From CBDIDH01 sp965277595 (lineage in GTDB: Bacteria > Planctomycetota > Planctomycetia > Isosphaerales > Isosphaeraceae), in the NCBI GenBank assembly GCA_965277595.1, contig CBDIDH010000001.1, forward strand, positions 1,302,001 through 1,366,000: DNA of 64,000 nt, written 5' to 3'. Of the stretch, positions 1 to 7,850 are shown piece after piece. The position numbers were made by a program, and so were the translations under genes. The notes beneath the pieces are model-generated. The model did no database searches. It was not told the DNA's origin and saw only the letters and a program-made list of their open reading frames with translations. Each line of letters opens with the position of its first letter. The stretch's first letter is position 1.

Positions 1-2288
1 GTCTGTCGCGGCTCCTCAATGCGTTTGTCGGCGTCTGCAACGCGGTCGGCTACGCGCATTCGCGGGGCGTGATCCATCGCGATCTCAAGCCCGAAAACGT
101 CATCCTCGGCGCCTTTGGCGAAGTCATTCTCCTCGACTGGGGCCTCGCCAAGGTTTATACCGACGCCGACGAGGAGGCTACTGGTCCTGCCTCGATCGAA
201 CTTTCCGCCGACGCCTCGGTCGGGCACTCGGTCGCCGGCAAGGCCACGGGAACGCCCGCGTACATGGCGCCCGAGCAAGCCCTCGGCCGGGTCGACCAGA
301 TCGGCCCGGCGACCGATATTTACGGCCTCGGCGCCATCCTCTTTGAAATCCTGACCGGCCGGGCACCCCACACAGGGCGGAACGTCTCGGAAGTCCTTGA
401 CCGGATCGTCACCGGCGCGACCCCGCAGGCCCGATCGGTCGATCCCAAGGCGTCGCAGGCCCTCACGGCCGTCTGCGCCCGAGCGATGTCTCGCGAACCC
501 GAAGGTCGATACGCCCAGGCGGCCGAACTGGCCGAGGACGTTCAACGCTGGCTTGCCGACGAACCGGTTTCCGCCTTTCGCGAACCCCCCTTGCAACGCG
601 CCGCGCGGTTCGCCAGGCGACATCGAGCCTGGACCCAGGCCATCGGCGCCGGCCTGGTGATCGTGACTCTTGTCTCGCTCGTGGCGACCCGGATCGTTAC
701 CTCCGCGCGACTCGACGAGACTCGCGCCAAGAACGAGGCGACCCGCCGGCTCCGCCAGGCGCGCGAGGCCGCCGACACGCTCTTGACGGGCGTTAGCCAG
801 GGTCTGGAAAAAGTTCCGGGCGCGCAGGATGTGCGGACCCGGCTCTTGCAAAAAGCGGCGGATTTTTATGAGCGATTCTCGGGCGATCGCAGCGGCGACC
901 TTAACCTTCGGCTCGAATCCGGGCACGCTCTCAACCGCCTCGGCGAGGTCCGCGCCATTCTTCTCAATCTTGACGGCGCCGAGGACGCCTATCGCGCCGC
1001 CCTGGCCGTCTTTGATGACGTCTCGGCCGCGAATTCAGACCTGATCGAGCCTCGACTGGGTCGTTCGGAAAGCCGGATCGGCCTGGGCCAGACGTTCCGG
1101 GTCAAGGGTCAAAACGGCCTGGCGGAAGAGTCGTACAACGCCGCACTGATCGAGCTTCGCGCGCTTGCCAGTCTGGCCCATGCGACCGCTGAGGTTCGCG
1201 ACCGCCTCGCCTTCGCCGAGACGAGTCTTGGAAACCTCTTCTCCGCTCTCAACAAGGACGCCGAGGCCGAGGCCGCGTATCGAAGGGCGCTGGAACGTTA
1301 CGACACTCTGGTCAAGTCTGACCCTGCCACGCCGTCGTACCGGAGTGATCGGGCGCGGTGCCGGGGCAACCTCGCGGTCGTTCTTTACGATCGAGGCCGG
1401 GCCTTGAAAAACGCGCGAAAAGCCGAGCAGGCCGAGACCGCCTTTCTCGCCGCCGAGTCGGCCTATCGCGACGCCATCGCCGACCTCAAGGCGCTTGACC
1501 CCGAGGTTCCCGAATACGCCGATCGCCTGGCCCATTACCGCATCAACACCGGCCTGGTCCTTCAGGATCTCAATCAGGCCGCCGAGGCCGAGCGTGAGCT
1601 GAATGACGCGATTGACGGTTACGAACGCCTGATCTTCCGAACAATTCCCGATTACGCCGATAACCTGGTCAACGCCCTGGTCATTCTCGCCGGCTTGCAG
1701 AGCGACGCCGGACAGGCGGAACTCGCCTCGCGATCCGACCTGCGCGCGATCGAGGAATGTCGACGGCTGGTCGAGGCCAACCGCCAGGTCATTGACTACC
1801 GCCGGTCACTCGGATCAGCGGAAAATCACCTTGGCATTCTTTACGACGGCCTTGGCAAGCATGACGAGGCGTTGACTTATTTGAATCAGGCGGCCCAGGA
1901 ACGCACGGCGCTCGTCGAGGAACATCCCGAGCTTCCCGACCTCAAGACCGACCTGCGCAACACGCTCTCTCAACGTTGCCTGACGCTTCGCGCTCTCGGC
2001 CAGGTCCGCGCGGTCGTCACCGCGGCGCAGCGTCTCGCGCGGCTCTCGCCGGAAAGTCCCGTCGACCTCTTCAACGCCGCCTGTCACCTCTCCTGGGCCG
2101 CCGGCCGGTCGTCCGGCACGAGCCCTCACGAGTCTCGCAAGCTCCGCGACGAGGCGGTTTACCTTCTCACACAGTCCCTCAAGCGCGACCCCGGCAAGGT
2201 CTCCAACCTCGACGACCCCGACCTCGCCGCCGTCCGCGATCACCCCGGTTTCCTCTCGCTCAAGAATCCCAACGGCAAGGCTCCCTGA
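1..2288 (+). CDS. Membrane Ser/Thr protein kinase with TPR-like repeats, 5' end outside window
   Basis: The frame is already open at the window edge (codons from base 3), so the kinase N-lobe is missing; the GTG/ATC near 66-71 is internal. The visible part has the catalytic loop HRDLKPEN (75-98), DWG instead of the usual DFG metal-binding motif (135-143), and the activation-segment sequence GTPAYMAPEQ (about 249-278). One membrane span follows (about 630-700), then about 500 residues of helical repeats with TPR-like spacing (motifs such as AYRAAL and AYRRALERY). This is the common planctomycete plan of a cytoplasmic Hanks-type kinase, one membrane helix and an exported TPR sensor or scaffold. 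The substrate cannot be told. DWG is a tolerated variant in such kinases, so loss of activity should not be assumed. A palindromic repeat with a T-run lies 76 bases after the stop. Confidence 0.9.
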   Translation, partial: LSRLLNAFVGVCNAVGYAHSRGVIHRDLKPENVILGAFGEVILLDWGLAKVYTDADEEATGPASIELSADASVGHSVAGKATGTPAYMAPEQALGRVDQIGPATDIYGLGAILFEILTGRAPHTGRNVSEVLDRIVTGATPQARSVDPKASQALTAVCARAMSREPEGRYAQAAELAEDVQRWLADEPVSAFREPPLQRAARFARRHRAWTQAIGAGLVIVTLVSLVATRIVTSARLDETRAKNEATRRLRQAREAADTLLTGVSQGLEKVPGAQDVRTRLLQKAADFYERFSGDRSGDLNLRLESGHALNRLGEVRAILLNLDGAEDAYRAALAVFDDVSAANSDLIEPRLGRSESRIGLGQTFRVKGQNGLAEESYNAALIELRALASLAHATAEVRDRLAFAETSLGNLFSALNKDAEAEAAYRRALERYDTLVKSDPATPSYRSDRARCRGNLAVVLYDRGRALKNARKAEQAETAFLAAESAYRDAIADLKALDPEVPEYADRLAHYRINTGLVLQDLNQAAEAERELNDAIDGYERLIFRTIPDYADNLVNALVILAGLQSDAGQAELASRSDLRAIEECRRLVEANRQVIDYRRSLGSAENHLGILYDGLGKHDEALTYLNQAAQERTALVEEHPELPDLKTDLRNTLSQRCLTLRALGQVRAVVTAAQRLARLSPESPVDLFNAACHLSWAAGRSSGTSPHESRKLRDEAVYLLTQSLKRDPGKVSNLDDPDLAAVRDHPGFLSLKNPNGKAP

Positions 2289-2363
2289 CCTTGCGTGGAT
2301 TTTGAATTCAGATTTCCACGTGACCAGCTTTTCTGCGGGCCTTGGTCGCGCGGTCTTGTCCTC

Positions 2364-2466
2364 AAAAAAGACCGAGGACCGAAAATTCCCAAGCAAAAGA
2401 TCCTCACCTGTTTTCTTCATCCTATCGATTCCGCCGGTGATTGCCCTTCGGTCCTCGGTCATTTTT
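2364..2466. repeat. Palindromic repeat, TGACC family, terminator-like
   Basis: Perfect 14-bp inverted arms: GACCGAGGACCGAA at 2370-2383 and its complement at 2447-2460. Beyond one mismatch the arms extend as an A-run (2364-2368) facing a T-run (2462-2466). The 63-base spacer includes AAAATTCC, like the loops of related copies elsewhere in the window. It lies after the kinase stop and occupies much of the 308-base gap before the next gene. With the T-run it could terminate plus-strand transcription; no other feature is visible in this gap. Confidence 0.7.
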
Positions 2467-2596
2467 ACAAGCAAACAGCCCGGCAAGACCTAGGATTCTT
2501 CTGGCCCTCCGAGTGGCTCTCGTTGTATGGTGGGCGAAGATGAGGACTGTCGCGGACGGAACCCCATTCAGATCGACACGAAAACCGGAATCGAAC

Positions 2597-3712
2597 ATGA
2601 CGACCTGGCTGTTCGCGACCTGTGCCGCTCTGGCGGTGATTCCGACCACGTATCGCGATCGAGCCATGCCCGCCCGGCCAGTCCGAGGGGGCGAGACCTC
2701 GCTCAAGGATGTCCGCGTCGACGCGGAAGAGGTCGATGCCGCGAAAAAGGCATTCGCCGGGCGGATAAGGATCGCCGTCGTCCCCTTCACCGCGCCGGCC
2801 GGTGATGCCGAACTCGGAGCGTTGGCAAGAGGCTGCACGCTCGCCGTCACCGCCGATCTTCGATACGCCACCGGCCTGCTCGTGCTCGATCCTTCAGAAC
2901 TTCCTAGCGAGGCCGATCCCGCGGCGCGGGTCAAGGCGGCTCGGAAGATCGGCGTCCGCTACCTCCTGACCGGCGCGGTCGAACGCAAGAACGGCGGGCC
3001 GGTCTGGAAGGCCGAGTTAACAGACCTCTCGAACACGAAGGAAGATTCCCCCTCGCCCATTGCCGAGGTCAGCGACGGCGGCAACAACCGCGACGTCCAC
3101 GCCCTCGCCGCCTGGTTCGCCACCGAGCTTTTTCTCAAGCCCAATAAGCCGGGGCCTTTTGGTACGAAAGAGATCGCCAAGGTGCCCACCACCAGCGCCG
3201 AGGCGCGCACGCAATGCGACGCGGCGGTTGAGATCCTCAGCCGGTCGACCAGTGTCACCGACGACCAGGCAACCCGCCAGGCCCTCAGCCTTGTCGAGGC
3301 CGCCCGCAAGGCCGATCCGAATTACCTGCGCGCCGTGCTCGTCGAGGCAAGTTGCCAGGCCAGGCTCGGCCAGAAAAAGCCGTTTCGGGAGTGTCTGAAA
3401 GCGGCGCGGCAGGTCCGCGACAGCGAGGCCACGACCGACGCCCTGACCTTGCTGGAATTGAAAGGGGATTACGAACTCTTCGTGAATCACGACCAGGCGA
3501 AGGCCGTCGAGACGTATTCCAAGATCCTGGCGATCGATCCAACCCACCCGAACGCACTCTGGATGCTGACCGCGGTGCATGCCGGTGAGTTCACGCCGCC
3601 AAGCTGGCCAGGTCTGGACCTGAAAAAGGCGGGCGAATACGCCGCACGGCTCATCGCGGCGCACCCAGATACGGCCGCCGCGAAGTTCCTTGAATCGGTC
3701 GCGGGAAAATAG
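2597..3712 (+). CDS. Exported TolB/FlgO-like domain protein with TPR repeats
   Basis: About 371 aa. The ATG at 2597 was chosen because it begins a signal peptide (MTTWLFATCAALAVIPTT); the open frame reaches upstream to 2441 but that part is not protein-like. After the signal comes a domain of the kind found in TolB-N/FlgO-type proteins: RIAVVPF, then a strand and helix series, then KIGVRYLLTGAVER. The C-terminal half contains helical TPR-like stretches, including YSKILAIDPTHPNALWML. In other bacteria this domain pair occurs in proteins that score or scaffold envelope complexes. No enzymatic motif is visible, so it is probably a periplasmic interaction protein. It lies 308 bases after the kinase gene on the same strand. 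Confidence 0.7.
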   Translation: MTTWLFATCAALAVIPTTYRDRAMPARPVRGGETSLKDVRVDAEEVDAAKKAFAGRIRIAVVPFTAPAGDAELGALARGCTLAVTADLRYATGLLVLDPSELPSEADPAARVKAARKIGVRYLLTGAVERKNGGPVWKAELTDLSNTKEDSPSPIAEVSDGGNNRDVHALAAWFATELFLKPNKPGPFGTKEIAKVPTTSAEARTQCDAAVEILSRSTSVTDDQATRQALSLVEAARKADPNYLRAVLVEASCQARLGQKKPFRECLKAARQVRDSEATTDALTLLELKGDYELFVNHDQAKAVETYSKILAIDPTHPNALWMLTAVHAGEFTPPSWPGLDLKKAGEYAARLIAAHPDTAAAKFLESVAGK

Positions 3713-4215
3713 CTCCAATAGATAGTCGCTCTCGACCGCCGACAGGAGAGTGCGTGCTGGCATCGGCGAGAACCCAGGTTGGTTCGAGTCGCGTCATGAC
3801 TTATGGTTATGTTTGTGGCCGATCTGACAATCTTGGATGTACCACTCTCCAAGTGGGGAAGCAATGTTCACGGTTTCCCTCTCCTGGTCGTTTTGTTTCC
3901 GTACTCAGTTTGGACCTGGCACCGCGCGACGGAGAATCGAATCGACCTGATTCTCTCCAAGGCTTACGGCAAACATTCGGTTTCGATCCAGTTTGTCGAG
4001 GTGGTCTCGGCCGGTCGGCCGCGACCCGCGGCCCGGTCCTCGCGACGTCGCGTCGGCCTCGCGGTCGGTGTGAGTCGACGGCCGGTTCCGGGCAAGGTCG
4101 ATCGCGCATCGGAACGGTTTTCCTTGGACAAGGGAGACCAGTACGGGTCCAATGGGTATCGGCCGTGTCGGCGAGGGTACAGGAGACGGACCCAAAGGTC
4201 CCGAGGCGGGCGATC
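3713..4215. other. 503-base gap, no gene recognised
   Basis: Between the TPR protein and the WecA-like gene. The long plus frame that crosses it is an upstream extension of the transferase frame without recognisable protein character. A short CTCTC/GAGAG dyad just after the stop at 3712 could be a weak hairpin, without a T-run. A GGTTCGAGTC at 3781-3790 resembles a tRNA T-loop, but no cloverleaf can be built around it. Confidence 0.5.
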
Positions 4216-5391
4216 ATGCGGAAGGAAGACGCCGCGGCTCTGTCGGTCGCGGGGGGCGTTCTGGCGGCCCTGGCTTTCGCGCTCAGCGTCTTGCTTTGCT
4301 CGAAGGTCCGGCGATGGTGTCCCGGCGGCCTCTCGGAATTTCCAGGCGGTTCGCTCGGCCACCGAGAAGGCGTGCCGATCGGCGGCGGCCTGGCGCTCTG
4401 GATCTCGTCCTTCGCCGGGTTCGCGGTCGCGGCGGGCGTTTGCACCTTTGGCAAGGGGCTCTTGCCCGAGTCGGTCGGCCGATACGTCGATGGCCTCTGG
4501 TATCGATCGAGCGAACTTGGAACGATCCTCGGCCTGGCAACGCTGGTGATGCTCGCCGGTCTGGCGACCGACCTGTTCGAACCGGGCTGGCGGCTCCGTC
4601 TGGGCTTTCAGGTCGTCGCCGCGTCGGTCCTGGCCGCCTCGGGAACGCGAGTTACCCTGTTCGGGCCGCTGAATTCCCCGATCCTCGGCGGCCTGGTCAC
4701 GGTGGTCTGGGTGGTTGGCCTGGTCAACGCCTTCGCCTTTCTCGATAACATGGACGGCCTCGCCGCCGGGGTGGGCCTGATCGCGACGCTTTTGTTCGCG
4801 GTCAGCCAGACACAGGTAGGCAGCCTCTTCGCGCCCGCGTCATTGCTTATCTTCGCGGGGGGGCTCGGCGGCGTCCTGATCTACAGTCGATACCCGGCCC
4901 GGCTCTTTCTGGGGTCGAGCGGAAGCTGGTTCCTTGGATTTTTGCTCGGCGCGATGACGGTGGCGGGAACGTATTACCGATATGGACCTGGTGAGTCGCG
5001 CAACCTCGTCCTGGCCCCGGTCCTGATCATGGCCGTCCCTTTTTACGAGTCGGCCGTCGTGTTCTTGATCTGGATGGGTGAGCGCGATCAGCCCTTCTTG
5101 CACAACCCGAGGCATTTTTCGTATCGGTTGGAAGAGGTCAGCATGTCGCCGGTCCAGTCGGTCCGGCTCCTGATGCTGGTCTCGCTCGGCGCGGGTCTGG
5201 GTGCCTTGCTCCTGCGCCGCCTCGACGGTTTTGGAACGGTCGTCCTTCTTGGTCAGACCGCCTGCCTGATCGCGATCGTCGCGCTTGTGGAAGTTTCGGC
5301 CATCCGACGGACCCGGGCGCGCCGGTTTGGCCGAGGGATTGCTTCGGCGAAGCCCCAACGTGTCTCGGCCGAGGAAGCGAAGCCGACCTGA
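4216..5391 (+). CDS. WecA/MraY-family undecaprenyl-phosphate sugar-1-phosphate transferase
   Basis: About 391 aa, about ten hydrophobic segments. The start at 4216 (MRKEDAAALS) is used because membrane-protein character begins there; the frame stays open to 3754. Family hallmarks are present: an early GHREGVPIGGGLAL segment (matching the VPxxGGLAI of the family), the catalytic NAFAFLDNMDGLAAG sequence with its acidic pair, and a cytoplasmic HNPRHFSYRL loop matching the HHRRHFSHRL-type loop of WecA/TagO proteins. Such enzymes move a UDP-linked HexNAc-1-phosphate onto undecaprenyl phosphate, the first membrane step of polysaccharide or O-antigen synthesis. Which sugar is used cannot be told. 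No glycosyltransferase operon surrounds it. Confidence 0.88.
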   Translation: MRKEDAAALSVAGGVLAALAFALSVLLCSKVRRWCPGGLSEFPGGSLGHREGVPIGGGLALWISSFAGFAVAAGVCTFGKGLLPESVGRYVDGLWYRSSELGTILGLATLVMLAGLATDLFEPGWRLRLGFQVVAASVLAASGTRVTLFGPLNSPILGGLVTVVWVVGLVNAFAFLDNMDGLAAGVGLIATLLFAVSQTQVGSLFAPASLLIFAGGLGGVLIYSRYPARLFLGSSGSWFLGFLLGAMTVAGTYYRYGPGESRNLVLAPVLIMAVPFYESAVVFLIWMGERDQPFLHNPRHFSYRLEEVSMSPVQSVRLLMLVSLGAGLGALLLRRLDGFGTVVLLGQTACLIAIVALVEVSAIRRTRARRFGRGIASAKPQRVSAEEAKPT

Positions 5392-5661
5392 ATCGGAAGG
5401 GAATCGAAGTCAGGCTTTTTTCCGACACACTACGCGGCTGGCCCGCGACGATGCTATGGTCGAGGCCCTGGTCAGTGAAGCCCGTAACGATCGGAAAAGC
5501 TATCGGATATCCTGTAAGAATATCCATAATCGATGATGCGATGTATTGAGAGTATAGGGTCTATGACACCAGAGCACGCTGTCGGCCGGTTGGACCAAGC
5601 TGAGGAAGTTCTCATCGTAATTTTTGTAGCAGATCAGCAACGCTCGTCACTTCGACAGCCT

Positions 5662-6165
5662 ATGCAGCACGAGCCTCACCACACAACGGCGTGTTCTGCG
5701 ACGACCTGGGCGACATTTACTTGGGCACGATGGACGCGGTTTTTGCCTTTTATATTGATAATATCAGGTATTTTCGGTTGCCTTGGCACATCGTCTGATC
5801 GGCCAATAACAACTGCAGACTTGGAAAGGATGGCGGTAGGCGCCGTTCTTCACGCCAGACTAGAACGTGTTGGCGATAGATCAGCTGTTTCTCTTGAAAA
5901 CGACCCGTCGAAAATGTCAATGAGAATTTTGCGTTCGATGTCGCCAGTGATCTCTAGCAATGCCGCCGTTAGTAGCGACACCACGCCAGAGTTCGTCTAT
6001 ATTTTTCAGTCGGGGCGTAATCCACTTGAATTTAACATCCGCGTCTGCGGCGATGTTCTTTGCTACCGCGTTGGAAGTACCGATTATAAAGGAGGAAGTG
6101 CAAAGAAATTCCTGAGTGCCGTAGGAGAATTGAAGTGGACCCCAATGGCTATATCTGTGCGGTAG
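5662..6165 (+). CDS. Hypothetical AT-richer gene, probable lipoprotein or membrane-anchored protein
   Basis: Not recognised. The region is visibly richer in A/T and in codons such as ATA, AGT and TTT than its neighbours, which suggests recent acquisition. From the ATG at 5662 it encodes about 167 aa with a hydrophobic stretch FLPFILIISGIFGCLG ending in a cysteine that may be a degenerate lipobox (F at -2 is atypical). A soluble region of about 110 residues follows. The open frame extends up to 5533, but the first 43 residues do not look like protein. A GGATAT/ATATCC inverted pair (5505-5525) lies upstream. The start is uncertain and expression is unproven. Confidence 0.45.
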   Translation: MQHEPHHTTACSATTWATFTWARWTRFLPFILIISGIFGCLGTSSDRPITTADLERMAVGAVLHARLERVGDRSAVSLENDPSKMSMRILRSMSPVISSNAAVSSDTTPEFVYIFQSGRNPLEFNIRVCGDVLCYRVGSTDYKGGSAKKFLSAVGELKWTPMAISVR

Positions 6166-6205
6166 ACATACTGTTAAATTTGAATCGAAGGTAGAGTGAC
6201 GTTTC

Positions 6206-7084
6206 ATGAGCCGAGTCAAAACCCCCGGAGACTCGGGCGCTGGTTCGCCCCGCGACGATGACCCGTTCCGAGGAGTTCGGCCCCCTGGTCTCGGCTCGAT
6301 CCTGGGTACGTCGGCGGACGACTCGAATGCGCCCGAGTTTCTAACCCTCAAGGGGCACGACGCGACGGTACTCTGCCTGGCCTTCTCGCCCGACAGCCGC
6401 CTCCTGGCCTCGGGCGGGCGCGACGGTACGGTCCGGCTCTGGGACGTTCACTCCGGCACCGACGCCGGCACTTTTCGCGGTCACCCCGACTGGGTCGTCT
6501 CTCTTGCCTTCACCCTGGAAGGCGAGACCCTCGTTTCCAGCAGCCATGATGGCACGGTCCGGCTCTGGGACGTCTCCTCGGGTACCGAGCGTTCCAGCCT
6601 CACCAAACAGGACCCCGACGGCCGCCTTGCCGCTTACGCTCCCGATGGCCAGACCGTGGCCACGACCGGCGCCGGTTCCACCCTCGAACTGATGGATCTC
6701 TCGACCGGCCTGCCCCGAGCGACCCTCAACGGCCACACCGGGCAGGTTTGGGCACTGACCTTCAGCCCCGACGGCGCCACGCTCGCCTCGGGCAGCTTCG
6801 ACCGAACCATTCGCCTCTGGAACGTCGCCGAGGGGCGGCTTCAACAAACCCTGACCGGCCACCCGGGCTGGGTTCTCGCGCTCGGTTTCGCCCCCGATGG
6901 CCGCCGTCTGGCCTCGGCCGGTGACGACAAGATCATCCGCGTCTGGAACCTCGAAACTCTCGGCGATCCCTTGCTCCTGCGCGGTCACTCCGACTCCGTG
7001 CATTGCCTCGCCTTTGCGCCTGACGGCCGGACGCTCGCCTCGGGAAGCAAGGATAAGAGTGTTCGACTCTGGACCCTGGATTGA
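6206..7084 (+). CDS. WD40-repeat beta-propeller protein
   Basis: 292 aa. After about 45 residues of low-complexity lead-in, six WD40 units follow, each with the GH ... D ... WD/WN signature: LKGHDATV to LWDV, FRGHPDWV to LWDV, a degenerate third unit lacking GH (SLTKQDPDGR to LMDL), LNGHTGQV to LWNV, LTGHPGWV to VWNL and LRGHSDSV to LWTL. Six visible units is one fewer than the usual seven-bladed propeller, so one blade may be missing or completed by the N-terminus. There is no signal peptide, so it is probably a cytoplasmic interaction platform. Planctomycetes have many such proteins, often working with Ser/Thr kinases, but no partner is adjacent here. Confidence 0.85.
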   Translation: MSRVKTPGDSGAGSPRDDDPFRGVRPPGLGSILGTSADDSNAPEFLTLKGHDATVLCLAFSPDSRLLASGGRDGTVRLWDVHSGTDAGTFRGHPDWVVSLAFTLEGETLVSSSHDGTVRLWDVSSGTERSSLTKQDPDGRLAAYAPDGQTVATTGAGSTLELMDLSTGLPRATLNGHTGQVWALTFSPDGATLASGSFDRTIRLWNVAEGRLQQTLTGHPGWVLALGFAPDGRRLASAGDDKIIRVWNLETLGDPLLLRGHSDSVHCLAFAPDGRTLASGSKDKSVRLWTLD

Positions 7085-7109
7085 TTCCCTGTCGAATTTT
7101 GGAGACGGC

Positions 7110-7139
7110 GTGGCATTCCAAATGCTTCGACAGTATAAT
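7110..7139 (+). promoter_or_regulatory. Probable sigma-70-type promoter for the small exported protein
   Basis: A perfect TATAAT (7134-7139) is preceded after 18 bases by GTGGCA (7110-7115), four of six matches to TTGACA. Transcription would begin near 7146, about 45 bases before the start codon at 7191, which has a strong ribosome binding site. This is among the clearest promoter-like sequences in the window. Confidence 0.5.
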
Positions 7140-7190
7140 CCGTACAAAAGTGATCCGATCGACCGACTCCCTGTTTCCCAAGGAGGTGTC

Positions 7191-7472
7191 ATGCTCTCGA
7201 TCCGGAAAACGCTGGCGATGTCCGCATTCGCCCTGGCGGTGACGCTCGTCGAGTCGCATCCCGCTCCCGCGGCGGGCGTCGGCCGGGCCGCCACTCCGCA
7301 GCCTATTCCCACCGCGCCGGTGGTCACTCCGGCGCCGGCTCCCATCCTCACCGTTCTGTCGCTGGGTTCGACACCCACCACCACAATTACGCCCGCCGCG
7401 GCCGTTGGTGGAACGGCGGTCGGTCGTCCTCCGGATTCTCAGACGATTCCCGGACCGGTGATCAATAACTAA
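7191..7472 (+). CDS. Small exported Ala/Pro/Thr-rich protein
   Basis: 93 aa. The ATG at 7191 is fixed by an ideal Shine-Dalgarno sequence, AAGGAGGTG, at 7180-7188. The N-terminus (MLSIRKTLAMSAFALAVTLVES) is a typical signal peptide, with cleavage probably after PAPAAG. The rest is low-complexity Pro/Thr/Ala/Val sequence ending VINN, without a recognisable fold. With its own promoter (TATAAT at 7134) and terminator (7518-7552) it is a self-contained, probably well expressed, single-gene unit. Its function is unknown; an extracellular or wall-associated role is a guess from composition. Confidence 0.7.
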   Translation: MLSIRKTLAMSAFALAVTLVESHPAPAAGVGRAATPQPIPTAPVVTPAPAPILTVLSLGSTPTTTITPAAAVGGTAVGRPPDSQTIPGPVINN

Positions 7473-7517
7473 GATCACGACGCCCATCCCCAAAACTAAT
7501 CGGCGATCATTCCGCGA

Positions 7518-7552
7518 GCCGGATGAGATTTCTCATCCGGCCTTTCTGTTTC
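7518..7552 (+). terminator. Rho-independent terminator
   Basis: GCCGGATGAGA and TCTCATCCGGC form a perfect stem of up to 11 bp with a tiny TT-centred loop (7518-7541), followed by CTTTCTGTTTC. It lies 45 bases after the stop at 7472. The rest of the gap to 7850 holds only a weak promoter candidate. Confidence 0.8.
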
Positions 7553-7662
7553 AACTTCGCTCCTTCGCCAGACGCGCCGAGATAAGCCGTGTCTGTTCTG
7601 ATCGTCATGATGGGCAAAATCGCCAGGGTCGACCACTCATTCTGGCGATCGCTCTTTTCCTT

Positions 7663-7691
7663 CTGACAATTCCTGGACATTATTGTAAACT
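7663..7691 (+). promoter_or_regulatory. Weak promoter candidate for the coiled-coil gene
   Basis: CTGACA (7663-7668), a 17-base spacer and TAAACT (7686-7691): five and four matches to the sigma-70 consensus. It would leave a leader of about 150 bases before the ATG at 7851. The match could be chance. Confidence 0.25.
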
Positions 7692-7850
7692 TCGATCAGG
7701 TCGACCTCGACGACTGCATGACCGGGCGAGCCGGACGCATCCCCGTCACAGACCTGGCGGACCTCGCCTGTCGCCGCGGAATGCCTGGCCGAATCGGTAT
7801 TGCTAGGATGTTCGCGGCTGCCAACGTCGGTAAAGAAGAGCGCAATCGTC

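Noticed and set aside
3778..3790. GGTTCGAGTC resembling a tRNA T-loop
   Set aside because: No acceptor stem, anticodon arm or D-arm could be built around it.
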